Under the pieces are notes generated by a model. It was not told where the DNA came from. It saw only the letters and a program-made list of their open reading frames with translations, and made no database searches. A program made the translations under genes and the position numbers. Shown one piece after another: positions 7,692-15,379 of a stretch of DNA of 64,000 nucleotides. Source of the stretch: Bacillota bacterium (GTDB lineage Bacteria > Bacillota > Bacilli > Paenibacillales > Paenibacillaceae); assembly GCA_023460795.1 (NCBI GenBank), contig JAEWPC010000022.1, forward strand, positions 32,447 to 96,446. The letters run 5' to 3'. Within the stretch, counting starts at the first letter, position 1, and every line of letters starts with the position of its first letter.

Positions 7692-9037
7692 CACTGCGGT
7701 CGCGGTTTACGCTCTTTACCGTATTTTGGTTAATTTTCATCCTTATCCTGTATAACATCTTCGTCTACTTCTTCGTCATTCGCGTCACGACGCGCGGAGA
7801 ACTTGCTCTCATGACGAATAAAACCGATCTCGTCGTCGACTCGATACGCCAGAAGAACATGCGCGGGCTGGACGATCCGAAGTTGCTGATCGATCTATAT
7901 AACGCGAACGAGATGATGCGGATCGTTACGGCGGACGGACAAGTCGTCAATCAGATCGGCGATAGAGAGCTGCTATCGCAGCCTGCGATAGCCAGCTCGT
8001 CCATGATGAACGAGACCCGGCAGATCAACGGTCAGCGAATCATCTACTTGACCGTTCCCTTATTCGATCAAGGACGTTTCATCGGGACGATCGAGGCGGC
8101 CCGCAGACTTACGGTTCTGGACAGCTACTTGCAGATTCTAGTTGGTGCGCTAAGCGTGACGAGCATCGGCGCCGTCGTGTTCGCCATATTCGGAACGCTA
8201 TGGTTCACGTCGAGACTGACGGGGCCGATCGGCCAGATGGTACAGACGATGCGGGAAATCGACCGAAGCGGCAAGTTGCAGGTCGTGAAGCTAAGCGGAA
8301 GGGAAGAGTCCGTCGAGCTCCAGCAGCTCGTACGGGCGTTCAACCAGATGATCGAGCGCTTGGATCGAACGATCGAGCATCAGAAACACTTCGTGGCCGA
8401 TGCCTCTCACGAGCTGAAGACGCCGCTGACGGTCATATCCAGCTACGCGGATATGCTGAAGAGGTGGGGAAGAGACAACGCCGAGGTACGCGACGAAGCG
8501 ATCGAGGCGATCTCGAAAGAAACGCAGCGGCTGCAGAACCTCATCCGGTCGATGCTCACGCTTGCCGAAGCGGAGCAGGACGCATGGCTGAAGATGGACA
8601 GGTTCGACGTGTACGGCGTCATCCGCGAGCTGTCCGAGACGCTCGGCACGACGTTCCAGCGGGAAATCCGCGTTCATTCGGACGGCAACGTCAAGATGCG
8701 CGGGGATAAGGATAAGATCCGCCAGCTGCTTCTCATTCTGATCGACAACGCGATCAAATACAGCAAAGAACCGATCGACGTCCGCGTACGCGCGATCAAA
8801 TCCACCGTGAAGATCGAAGTGACGGATTACGGCATCGGCGTTCCCGAGCACGAAATTCCTTACTTGTTCGAACGTTTCTATCGCGTGGACAACGCGCGCA
8901 GACGGACGACGGGAGGCAGCGGACTCGGTTTGTCCATCGCGAAGAAGATCATCGATATGCATGAGGGTCAAGTCGAAGTATACAGCAAGCCGGGTAACGG
9001 TACGACGATCTCTATCAAGCTGCCTCGCAACCCATAG
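7688..9037 (+). CDS. sensor histidine kinase
   Basis: A 449-residue membrane kinase. A first membrane helix lies near residues 8-31, an extracytoplasmic sensor follows to about 145, then a second helix and a HAMP domain (FTSRLTGPIGQM). The HisKA motif DASHELKTPL has its phosphorylated histidine near residue 241, and the ATPase domain has N, G1 (DYGIGVP) and G2 (GGSGLGLSIA) boxes. It partners with the regulator just upstream, which it overlaps by 4 bp. The pair resembles ArlRS/YkoGH. The signal is unknown. Confidence 0.93.
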   Translation: MTLRSRFTLFTVFWLIFILILYNIFVYFFVIRVTTRGELALMTNKTDLVVDSIRQKNMRGLDDPKLLIDLYNANEMMRIVTADGQVVNQIGDRELLSQPAIASSSMMNETRQINGQRIIYLTVPLFDQGRFIGTIEAARRLTVLDSYLQILVGALSVTSIGAVVFAIFGTLWFTSRLTGPIGQMVQTMREIDRSGKLQVVKLSGREESVELQQLVRAFNQMIERLDRTIEHQKHFVADASHELKTPLTVISSYADMLKRWGRDNAEVRDEAIEAISKETQRLQNLIRSMLTLAEAEQDAWLKMDRFDVYGVIRELSETLGTTFQREIRVHSDGNVKMRGDKDKIRQLLLILIDNAIKYSKEPIDVRVRAIKSTVKIEVTDYGIGVPEHEIPYLFERFYRVDNARRRTTGGSGLGLSIAKKIIDMHEGQVEVYSKPGNGTTISIKLPRNP

Positions 9038-9046
9038 AACGCAAAC

Positions 9047-9087
9047 AAAACCGGCAAATTCGGACCTTCCCGAATTTGCCGGTTTTT
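9047..9087. terminator. intrinsic terminator, probably bidirectional
   Basis: Stem AAAACCGGCAAATTCGG pairs with CCGAATTTGCCGGTTTT. It ends the histidine-kinase operon and, having A-runs and T-runs on opposite sides, can also serve the convergent NlpC/P60 gene. Confidence 0.92.
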
Positions 9088-9119
9088 ATCGTGCAACATT
9101 GCGTGTCCTCTAGACGTTA

Positions 9120-9605
9120 CTAGAGTACGCGACGAGCGGTAACGTAGTGAGCCTTCCAGTAGCTGGAGTTGATGCTCGAATACGTGACGCCTGGCGCTCC
9201 GTACGTGTGAAGCATCTTGCCTTTGCCGGTGTATACGCCAACGTGGCCGATCTTCTTACCCGTGCGTGCCGTCGTGAAGAAGACGAGGTCGCCTTTTTTC
9301 AGATTCGCTTTCGTTACCCGGTATCCTTTCTTCGCTTGATCGCTGGATACGCGAGGTAGCTTGATCCCGTACTTGCCGTATATATATTGAGTAAAGCTTG
9401 AACAGTCGAAGGTGGACGTTCTGCCGGATGGCGAACCGAAGCGGTACTTGACTCCGAGATATTTATTGCCTAGGCTTACGATTTTGTCAGCTTTCGTGGC
9501 AGCAGCCGCAGGCTGAGCTTGTCCAATCGCGAGGCCGGTAAAGCCGATTACCGCACCAAGGCTGACCGTAAGCACTTTACGAACGAGCGTATGTTGAAGA
9601 TTCAT
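9120..9605 (-). CDS. secreted NlpC/P60 cell-wall hydrolase
   Basis: A 161-residue exported peptidoglycan endopeptidase. Residues 1-35 form a signal peptide (basic start, hydrophobic core, QPAAAA cleavage region). The NlpC/P60 domain follows directly, with catalytic C68 (STFDCSSF), H121 (GHVGVY) and H133 (MLHTYG). There is no separate SH3 or LysM wall-binding domain. The start at 9605 has GGAGGG 8 bp upstream; an in-frame codon at 9662 has no such site. An extended -10 (TGCTATACT on the minus strand) ends near 9653. Confidence 0.92.
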   Translation of the reverse strand: MNLQHTLVRKVLTVSLGAVIGFTGLAIGQAQPAAAATKADKIVSLGNKYLGVKYRFGSPSGRTSTFDCSSFTQYIYGKYGIKLPRVSSDQAKKGYRVTKANLKKGDLVFFTTARTGKKIGHVGVYTGKGKMLHTYGAPGVTYSSINSSYWKAHYVTARRVL

Positions 9606-9652
9606 GTTGGAATCCCTCCGTGTAAGTGTTATTCGTGTCGCTTGCTCAACCG

Positions 9653-9661
9653 AGTATAGCA
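9653..9661 (-). promoter_or_regulatory. candidate extended -10 promoter of the NlpC/P60 gene
   Basis: On the minus strand TGCTATACT reads as an extended -10 about 50 bp before the start codon. No convincing -35 was found. Confidence 0.45.
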
Positions 9662-9740
9662 AACTCGCGGTTTCCTAACGTTTCCCAAAGAGAGAAAAAA
9701 GAGCGTGTACAGGGCATTTGAAACGCTTTCTTAAAAAACG

Positions 9741-9792
9741 ATGAGAAAATTCTCATAACCGAGCAAGGCGCGACAAACGCCGTCTGCTCGGT
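9741..9792. promoter_or_regulatory. inverted repeat and hairpin between divergent genes
   Basis: ATGAGAA-aa-TTCTCAT (9741-9756) is a 7-bp inverted repeat. It is followed at once by a hairpin with arms ACCGAGCA and TGCTCGGT (9758-9792), an inner GGCG/CGCC stem and a short GTTTT tail. The region lies between divergent genes where no terminator is needed, so it may be an operator plus attenuator, or the relic of a lost gene. Confidence 0.45.
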
Positions 9793-9821
9793 GTTTTCGG
9801 CGTTGTCGTCGCCCACGGCGC

Positions 9822-9850
9822 TTGCCGAGCGTCTTCTATGTAGCTAAGAT
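9822..9850 (+). promoter_or_regulatory. candidate sigma-A promoter of the nitrilase operon
   Basis: TTGCCG (9822-9827) and TAAGAT (9845-9850) are 17 bp apart, 40 bp before the nitrilase ATG. GATAAT at 9848 is an overlapping alternative -10. Confidence 0.45.
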
Positions 9851-9889
9851 AATGAGAGAGATTAGCGTTGCAGAGAGGACGTACACCCG

Positions 9890-10747
9890 ATGAAAATGAG
9901 AGTATCAGCCGTTCAGTTTCATTTGCAGGATTGCGAGACGTTCGCCGATTTTGCAGATCAAGCGACCCATTACGTTCGCAACGCCTCTGAATACGGCTCG
10001 GAATTCGTGCTGTTTCCCGAGTTCGTGACGACGCCGCTGCTCGCGATCGGCGACGTAGACGGCAAAGGCCGACCGATCGACAAGCTGACCGACTATACGG
10101 AATCCTATATCGCGCTGTTCAGCGGATTGGCGCAAAGCTATGGCGTCTATATCATCGCCGGCACCCATGTGACCAAGAAAGGCGACCGGCTTCGGAATTC
10201 CGCCTACCTATTCGCTCCGGACGGCACCTATAAGACGCAGGATAAGCTGCACATTACGCCGACGGAGGTAGAGGCTTGGAACGTAGAGCCTGGAGAAGGC
10301 GTAGAAGTGTTCGATACTCCGTTCGGAACGATCGGTTTGTTGACGTGCTACGATATCGAATTTCCCGAAATCGTACGCATGGTTCGGGCGAAAGGCGCCG
10401 ACGTCATCTTCTGCCCGTCTTGCACGGACGATCGGCACGGGTTCTACCGCGTTCGTTATTGCTGCCATGCCCGCGCCGTCGAGAACCAAGTGTATATCGT
10501 GACGACCGGCACGGTCGGCTCGCTGCGCAAAGTCGATTTCATGAGGGCGAATTACGGACAGGCGGCGGTCATTACGCCGAACGATATTCCGTTCCCTCCG
10601 CGCGGCATCCTATGCGAGGGGGAGATCAACGCGGATATGCTGATCACCGCGGACTTGGACTTGTCGCTTCTGGAGGACGTTCGCAAGGCAGGCTCCGTGA
10701 CGACTTGGCGAGACCGTCGTACCGATCTGTATACGGATTGGAAATAG
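9890..10747 (+). CDS. carbon-nitrogen hydrolase (nitrilase superfamily)
   Basis: A 285-residue amidase-type enzyme that hydrolyses a C-N bond of an unknown substrate. The catalytic triad is visible: E44 (FPEFV), K119 (DKLHIT) and C153 (LTCYDIEFPE). The closest pattern is the nitrilase half of YhcX-type proteins, in which a GNAT and a nitrilase form one chain; here the GNAT is the separate next gene, 24 bp downstream. The run nitrilase, GNAT, GNAT, MBL hydrolase is on one strand with gaps of at most 32 bp, so it is probably one operon. Confidence 0.92.
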   Translation: MKMRVSAVQFHLQDCETFADFADQATHYVRNASEYGSEFVLFPEFVTTPLLAIGDVDGKGRPIDKLTDYTESYIALFSGLAQSYGVYIIAGTHVTKKGDRLRNSAYLFAPDGTYKTQDKLHITPTEVEAWNVEPGEGVEVFDTPFGTIGLLTCYDIEFPEIVRMVRAKGADVIFCPSCTDDRHGFYRVRYCCHARAVENQVYIVTTGTVGSLRKVDFMRANYGQAAVITPNDIPFPPRGILCEGEINADMLITADLDLSLLEDVRKAGSVTTWRDRRTDLYTDWK

Positions 10748-10771
10748 GCGATTAAGGGAGGCTGACGCCGC

Positions 10772-11431
10772 ATGCGAAAAAGGTTTCAGGTGACGGACGG
10801 AACGACGATGCGCACGGTTGTGATTCGCAACTATGGAGAGTCGGACTTCGGGAAGTTAATCGACTTGCAAGCCGAATGCTTTCCGCCGCCGTATCCGTCC
10901 GAGTTATGGTGGAACGAGGCTCAGCTAACGGAACACGCGACGAGATTTCCGGACGGAGCGATCTGCGCCGAGATCGACGGTAGAATCGTCGGCTCGATGA
11001 CGGCGCTGCGCATCCGTCTCGAAGAATACACCCGGCATGATTGGTCGACGATTGCAGACGATGGATATATTAGAAATCATCAGCCTGACGGGGAGACGCT
11101 GTATGTCATCGACATTGGCGTATCGCCGGCCTTTCGCCAATTCGGCTTAGGCAAATGGCTCATGCAGTCGATGTACGAGACCGTTGTCCATCTGGGATGC
11201 GACAGATTGCTAGGCGCCGGCCGCATGCCCGGATACGGAGCGTTGTCGGACCGTATGACCGCCGAGGAGTACTTGGAGCAGGTCGTTCAAGGCCAGCGGA
11301 AGGACCCGGTCATTACGTTCCTGCTGCGCTGCGGAAGAATGCCGGTCGGCGTCGTGCAGAACTACTTGGATGACGAGCAATCCGCCAATTACGCAGCTTT
11401 AATGGAATGGCGTAACCCGTTCAAACTTTAA
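10772..11431 (+). CDS. GNAT N-acetyltransferase (partner of the nitrilase)
   Basis: A 219-residue GNAT protein with the acetyl-CoA loop VSPAFRQFGLGKWL at about 117-130. The N-terminal FPPPYP motif and the C-terminal GAGRMPGYG stretch resemble the GNAT domain of YhcX-type GNAT-nitrilase fusions. Substrate unknown. GGGAGG lies 12 bp before ATG 10772; a second ATG at 10808 is possible. Because it follows the nitrilase directly, the two proteins probably act on the same metabolite or form a complex. Confidence 0.85.
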   Translation: MRKRFQVTDGTTMRTVVIRNYGESDFGKLIDLQAECFPPPYPSELWWNEAQLTEHATRFPDGAICAEIDGRIVGSMTALRIRLEEYTRHDWSTIADDGYIRNHQPDGETLYVIDIGVSPAFRQFGLGKWLMQSMYETVVHLGCDRLLGAGRMPGYGALSDRMTAEEYLEQVVQGQRKDPVITFLLRCGRMPVGVVQNYLDDEQSANYAALMEWRNPFKL

Positions 11432-11463
11432 TGTGACGGCAACCTATTGAGGAGGATATTGGA

Positions 11464-12135
11464 ATGGAGTACGTTCGCGTTACATCTATCGAAGACTCGA
11501 ATTTCGCGGCGATGCACCGGATGATGACGAAGATTTTTCCGCCGGAGGAAGTGCTGGCGTTCGAACTATGGAGAGAACCGATCTCCGATCCGTCGATTCA
11601 CGTCTATGTGGCCATCGAGAGTGGAGAAGTCGTCGGCGCGACCGAATACCGGTACTATCCGGAGCTGCGCGTCGCGATGACCGATTTCACCATCATTAGC
11701 GCATTAAGCAAAGGCATCGGGAGGTTCCTGTTCGTGGAGCGGCAGAAGGATTTGGTTCGCTTGCAGGCCGCGTCGGGTACGGTGGCGCTAGGCATGTTCG
11801 CCGAGATCTATAACCCTCAAGCGACGGCTAGCCATTCGTTCGGCGAAGTACTCGCGATGCATCCGGCGGTACGCCGCGAAGTGCTGTCCCACTTGGGCTA
11901 TCGGAAGCTGGACCTTGCCTACGTTCATCCTTCATGGGATCACGAGGGCAAGGCGGTTACGGAGCTCGATTTAGGCTTCTTGCCCGCCGACCATGCGACG
12001 ACGCACCTTCCCGCATCCCTCGTAACCGAGTTCTTGACCACCTATTACGAGGCGCTGCCGAACAAGCCGATGGAATGGCTGAAGATGATCGCGGAGCTCG
12101 AGACGCGTAGCGACATCGAACTCATGCCGTTATAA
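11464..12135 (+). CDS. second GNAT-like acetyltransferase of the nitrilase operon
   Basis: A 223-residue protein that reads as a divergent GNAT domain: an N-terminal helix pair (MHRMMTKIFPPEEV), strands around VYVAIESGEVVGATEYRYY, and a glycine loop SKGIGRFLF near 80-88 in the acetyl-CoA-binding position. It lacks the classic R/Q-x-x-G-x-G/A signature, so catalytic activity is less certain than for its neighbour. GGAGGA lies 8 bp before the ATG. It sits 32 bp after the first GNAT and 12 bp before the MBL hydrolase. Confidence 0.65.
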   Translation: MEYVRVTSIEDSNFAAMHRMMTKIFPPEEVLAFELWREPISDPSIHVYVAIESGEVVGATEYRYYPELRVAMTDFTIISALSKGIGRFLFVERQKDLVRLQAASGTVALGMFAEIYNPQATASHSFGEVLAMHPAVRREVLSHLGYRKLDLAYVHPSWDHEGKAVTELDLGFLPADHATTHLPASLVTEFLTTYYEALPNKPMEWLKMIAELETRSDIELMPL

Positions 12136-12147
12136 GAAGGAGAAGCT

Positions 12148-12921
12148 ATGCGGATCACGGTGCTTGGTAACGGCGATTCAATGGGAACGCCCAGGGTGTA
12201 TTGCGAATGCGGCGTCTGCACGGAAGCGCGAACGTCGGGAGTGAACAGACGTTATCGTTCGGCCTTGTGGTTGGAGGAGGATCGCTTGCCGCCGCTGCTG
12301 CTGGATTGCGGGCAGGACTGGCGCGCCCAGATGGAGCGGCTTCGCGTCCGACACGTCGAGCATGCGCTTATTACGCATGCGCATATGGACCATATCGCCG
12401 GACTCACCGACTGGGCCGACGGCTGCAGATGGCGGGGCGAGCCCGCAACGCTGCATGCGCCGGAAGAGGTACTCGCGTTAATTCGCAGCAGATACCCATG
12501 GGTAGAAACTCAGCTTGAGATGATCGCGAACGATAAAGGGATGGACTACGGTCCTTGGAACATCCGAACGTGGAAAGTGAATCACGGCAAGAACGGATAC
12601 TCCTACGCCTATCGTTTCGACCATAAGACGGATGGCAAAGCGTGGGCTTATTGCTCGGACGCGATCAATATGACCGACGAGCAGATCGAACCGCTGCAGG
12701 GTCTCGATCTGCTCTTCCTCGGAACCAGCTTCGTGGAGGAGCCGTATCCGATGGAGACGAGATCGGTATACGATATGAAAGAAGGAATACAGCTTGCGGA
12801 GCGGTTAATGCCTAGCAGAGTCCTGTTCACCCATTTGTCTCACGACGTGGACGCGCGGCAGAACTATTCGCTCCCGCCGCACATTCAGCTTGCCGAAACC
12901 GGGATGATGATCGAGCTTTAA
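12148..12921 (+). CDS. PhnP-like metallo-beta-lactamase-fold hydrolase
   Basis: A 257-residue hydrolase. It carries the metal motif H77-A-H79-M-D81-H82 and the extra cysteine zinc site C19, C21, C24 near the N-terminus that marks PhnP-type phosphodiesterases (LGNGDSMGTPR at 6-16). In phosphonate operons PhnP opens a cyclic ribose phosphate, but no phosphonate genes are adjacent, so the substrate here is open. It is the last gene of the nitrilase operon. Its stop overlaps the stop of the convergent thiN gene by 3 bp. Confidence 0.85.
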   Translation: MRITVLGNGDSMGTPRVYCECGVCTEARTSGVNRRYRSALWLEEDRLPPLLLDCGQDWRAQMERLRVRHVEHALITHAHMDHIAGLTDWADGCRWRGEPATLHAPEEVLALIRSRYPWVETQLEMIANDKGMDYGPWNIRTWKVNHGKNGYSYAYRFDHKTDGKAWAYCSDAINMTDEQIEPLQGLDLLFLGTSFVEEPYPMETRSVYDMKEGIQLAERLMPSRVLFTHLSHDVDARQNYSLPPHIQLAETGMMIEL

Positions 12922-13613
12922 TCCCGGCTGCGGATTACGAGCATTAGACCGCCGCTGATCGTAATCGTGCCCGTCGCGGCATTCAGCACGTTGCTGACGC
13001 CGATGGATTGGCCGAGCTGAATCGTGGCGTTATGAAGCGGGTAACGAAAACCTTCCAGCGTTATACCCGTAACCGTCTCGGAGAGCGGAAGCAGAGAGAC
13101 GTTCTCGTACCGCGAATCTTCGGCGATCCTTATGATGGACTTGTTCGTACATAATCGAATTTCGTTGTGCTCGTCGATCAAGCGCAGGCTGCATCCCAGC
13201 TCCTGCGCTTGTTGGAGCAGATGGACGTTGGCGAGGGTGTGGTCGAATCGCGTGCCGAGAGCGCCGATCATATCGATGTCGATAAACCCGCGGTTCACGG
13301 CTTCGCGGAACGCAAGCTCCGTGTCCGTCCAGTCTTTGTCCACGGCGTCGAACGACAGAAGCTCGTCCGAGTAATTGCGAATCAGATCCAGCTGCTCAGA
13401 GGTAACCGAGTCGAAGTCCCCGACGGCCAGCTTCATCCGCAAGCCGCTTGAGGCGACGAATTCGGCTCCGCGATCGGCCCCGATGATGCAATCATAATGC
13501 TGAAGATAAGCGGCGGCCCATTCTCCGAGCCTGCCTCCGGATACGATTAACGCACGGGTGTGCGGTTGTTGAACGGTCACGAGATGACATCCTTTGCTAT
13601 TCGAGATAACCAT
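12918..13613 (-). CDS. thiN: thiamine pyrophosphokinase
   Basis: Transfers pyrophosphate from ATP to thiamine to make thiamine diphosphate, the cofactor of the PDH E1 and 2-oxoacid:ferredoxin oxidoreductase encoded in this window. Family motifs are GADRGAEFV, GDFDSV, KDWTDTELAF and GTRFDHTLANVHL. The 231-residue product is slightly long. ATG 13613 is kept, but a GTG 11 codons in (13580) has AAAGGA at good spacing and gives a more typical 220 residues. The gene is convergent with the MBL hydrolase, overlapping at the stop codons. Confidence 0.9.
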   Translation of the reverse strand: MVISNSKGCHLVTVQQPHTRALIVSGGRLGEWAAAYLQHYDCIIGADRGAEFVASSGLRMKLAVGDFDSVTSEQLDLIRNYSDELLSFDAVDKDWTDTELAFREAVNRGFIDIDMIGALGTRFDHTLANVHLLQQAQELGCSLRLIDEHNEIRLCTNKSIIRIAEDSRYENVSLLPLSETVTGITLEGFRYPLHNATIQLGQSIGVSNVLNAATGTITISGGLMLVIRSRD

Positions 13614-13659
13614 GCGGTAAATTTCCTATAGTCCTCTCAGTATAACGGCAAAAAGAGCG

Positions 13660-13689
13660 TTGCGGAACTGCCGGACCTGCCGCTACAAT
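13660..13689 (+). promoter_or_regulatory. candidate sigma-A promoter of the TRIC-type channel gene
   Basis: TTGCGG (13660-13665) and TACAAT (13684-13689) are 18 bp apart, about 55 bp before the TTG start. Confidence 0.45.
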
Positions 13690-13743
13690 GAGAGAGGATT
13701 GTCATCAATCGACAACGATCGGGATTATCGGAGGTTATCGGCA

Positions 13744-14385
13744 TTGGAATGGGATGTCTTTCATATTTTCAGCTTGATCGGAACGATCGCATTCGCCGTC
13801 AGCGGCGCGATCGTCGCCATGGAAGAGGAGTATGACATCCTCGGCGTATTCGTGTTGGGCCTCGTAACCGCGTTCGGGGGCGGCGTCATACGGAACCTGC
13901 TCATCGGCGTTCCGGTAACGACGTTATGGAGCCAAGGGCTGTTTTTGAAAACGGCGGTTATCGCCATCCTCATCGTGTTCTTATTGCCGATTCATTGGAT
14001 TCATCATTGGAAGCGGGGCGAGGCGTTCTTCGACGCGATCGGCTTAGCCGCGTTCGCGATACAAGGCGCCTTGTACGCCGTTCAAGAGCATTTGCCGCTT
14101 AGCGCGGTGATGGTCGCGGCCATGCTGACCGGAATCGGCGGCGGGATGGTCAGGGACGTCATGGCCGGCCGCAAACCTCTGGTATTGCGGGACGAAATTT
14201 ACGCCGTCTGGGCGTTATTGGCGGGACTAGCGATCGGTCTCTTCGATCTGCAGCTCGCTTGGGAATTGTTCGCTTTATTTTCGGTGGTCGTGTTGTTCAG
14301 AATGTTATCGGTCTACTATAAATGGAAGCTGCCTCGTCGGTCGTTGCACGGGGCGCAATCGAGAGATGTTGGAGGGCAAGCATGA
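13744..14385 (+). CDS. trimeric intracellular cation channel family protein (UPF0126)
   Basis: A 213-residue inner-membrane protein with about seven hydrophobic helices and two homologous halves. Both halves carry a glycine-rich motif, TAFGGGVIRNLLIG and TGIGGGMVRDVMAG, diagnostic of UPF0126/TRIC-like channels. The in vivo ion or solute is uncertain. The start is TTG 13744: GGAGG sits 9 bp upstream and the product begins directly at the first helix. Its stop overlaps the ATG of the phosphatase gene (ATGA at 14382), so the two are translationally coupled. Confidence 0.9.
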   Translation: MEWDVFHIFSLIGTIAFAVSGAIVAMEEEYDILGVFVLGLVTAFGGGVIRNLLIGVPVTTLWSQGLFLKTAVIAILIVFLLPIHWIHHWKRGEAFFDAIGLAAFAIQGALYAVQEHLPLSAVMVAAMLTGIGGGMVRDVMAGRKPLVLRDEIYAVWALLAGLAIGLFDLQLAWELFALFSVVVLFRMLSVYYKWKLPRRSLHGAQSRDVGGQA

Positions 14386-14858
14386 GCTATTCCGTACTAT
14401 TCGTCTGTTTAGGCAACATCTGCCGTTCTCCGATGGCGGAAGCGGTATTCAAGGATTTAGTCCGCCGCGAAGGGCTCGAAGATCGGATCGCGGTCGATTC
14501 CGCGGGTACGGGCGACTGGCACGTCGGGCATCCTCCCCACGAAGGGACTCGCAAGCTACTGGACCGCAACGGTATCTCCTACGCGGGCATGAAGGCGCGT
14601 CAGATCGCCAAAGCCGACGGAGACCGGTTCGATCTGATCGTGGCGATGGACACCCGCAATGAGAGCGATATCCGGAGCTTACTCGGGGCTTCGCCGAAAT
14701 CCGAAGTGATCCGGTTTCTCTCGTTGATGCCGGAACAAGGACTCGTGGACGTGCCCGACCCGTATTACTCGGGCAACTTCGACGAGGTGTACGAGCTGGT
14801 GAAAGAAGGCTGCGAGAAATTGCTGGCGGTCGTCAAGGAGAGATTGGCGCATGGGTGA
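14382..14858 (+). CDS. low-molecular-weight protein-tyrosine phosphatase
   Basis: A 158-residue cytoplasmic phosphatase. The P-loop C9-LGNIC-R15-S16 holds the nucleophilic cysteine and phosphate-binding arginine, and the general-acid loop is DPYYSG. It resembles the YfkJ/YwlE group, which act on phosphotyrosine or phosphoarginine; which one cannot be decided by eye. GGAGGG ends 5 bp before the ATG. It overlaps the channel gene by 4 bp and the next gene by 8 bp. Confidence 0.93.
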   Translation: MSYSVLFVCLGNICRSPMAEAVFKDLVRREGLEDRIAVDSAGTGDWHVGHPPHEGTRKLLDRNGISYAGMKARQIAKADGDRFDLIVAMDTRNESDIRSLLGASPKSEVIRFLSLMPEQGLVDVPDPYYSGNFDEVYELVKEGCEKLLAVVKERLAHG

Positions 14859-15372
14859 GGATTCCGCTAAGGATACGCCGAACGCGCCGCTGCCTCTTAG
14901 CTTCGCCCAGATGAGGCTTGTGAACGAGGAGGAGCTGACGAGACGGATCGAGACGGTGACTACGCTCAGCGAGCAGAACGGAGAGCTGTACCGGCTTGTC
15001 AAAGACGGGGAAACCGGCGAGCATTACTTGCACTACGCGGTGTACCATGTGAATGTGGCAGGAGGCGGGGCGGAGGAGCATTACCATCATCTGCTTCCCG
15101 TGCCGCACGACGACGTCATCGCGATGGCGCTTGGCGCGCCGTGGCCGCAATATCCGTCGCAATGGGAGGCCGCGTATCTGCGCAACGGGCCGCACGGCGG
15201 ATTCGTCTGGTACGACCCGAGCGGCGCGAGCATGGACGAGGCGGCTTACGAGGAAGCCGCCGCCATGCTTAAGGAGCAGTTGCTGGCGTTCCGCCGCAGC
15301 GGTTCGCATACCGAGGAAGAGATTAAGAGATTGTTCGACACGATAGAGCGCAAGCTCCCGCCCTCCGTCTAA
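14851..15372 (+). CDS. conserved protein of unknown function
   Basis: A 173-residue soluble protein I do not recognise. It has a charged N-terminus, a central histidine-rich segment EEHYHHLLP near 70-78, aromatic-rich PWPQYPSQWEAAY, and a helical C-terminal third. No signal peptide or membrane segment is seen. It overlaps the phosphatase gene by 8 bp, so it is expressed with it. The three genes from 13744 look like one operon. Confidence 0.75.
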   Translation: MGEDSAKDTPNAPLPLSFAQMRLVNEEELTRRIETVTTLSEQNGELYRLVKDGETGEHYLHYAVYHVNVAGGGAEEHYHHLLPVPHDDVIAMALGAPWPQYPSQWEAAYLRNGPHGGFVWYDPSGASMDEAAYEEAAAMLKEQLLAFRRSGSHTEEEIKRLFDTIERKLPPSV

Positions 15373-15379
15373 CCGAGGG

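Noticed and set aside
12918..13743. TPP riboswitch near thiN
   Set aside because: No thi-box sequence (CTGAGA type) was found upstream of the gene on the minus strand.
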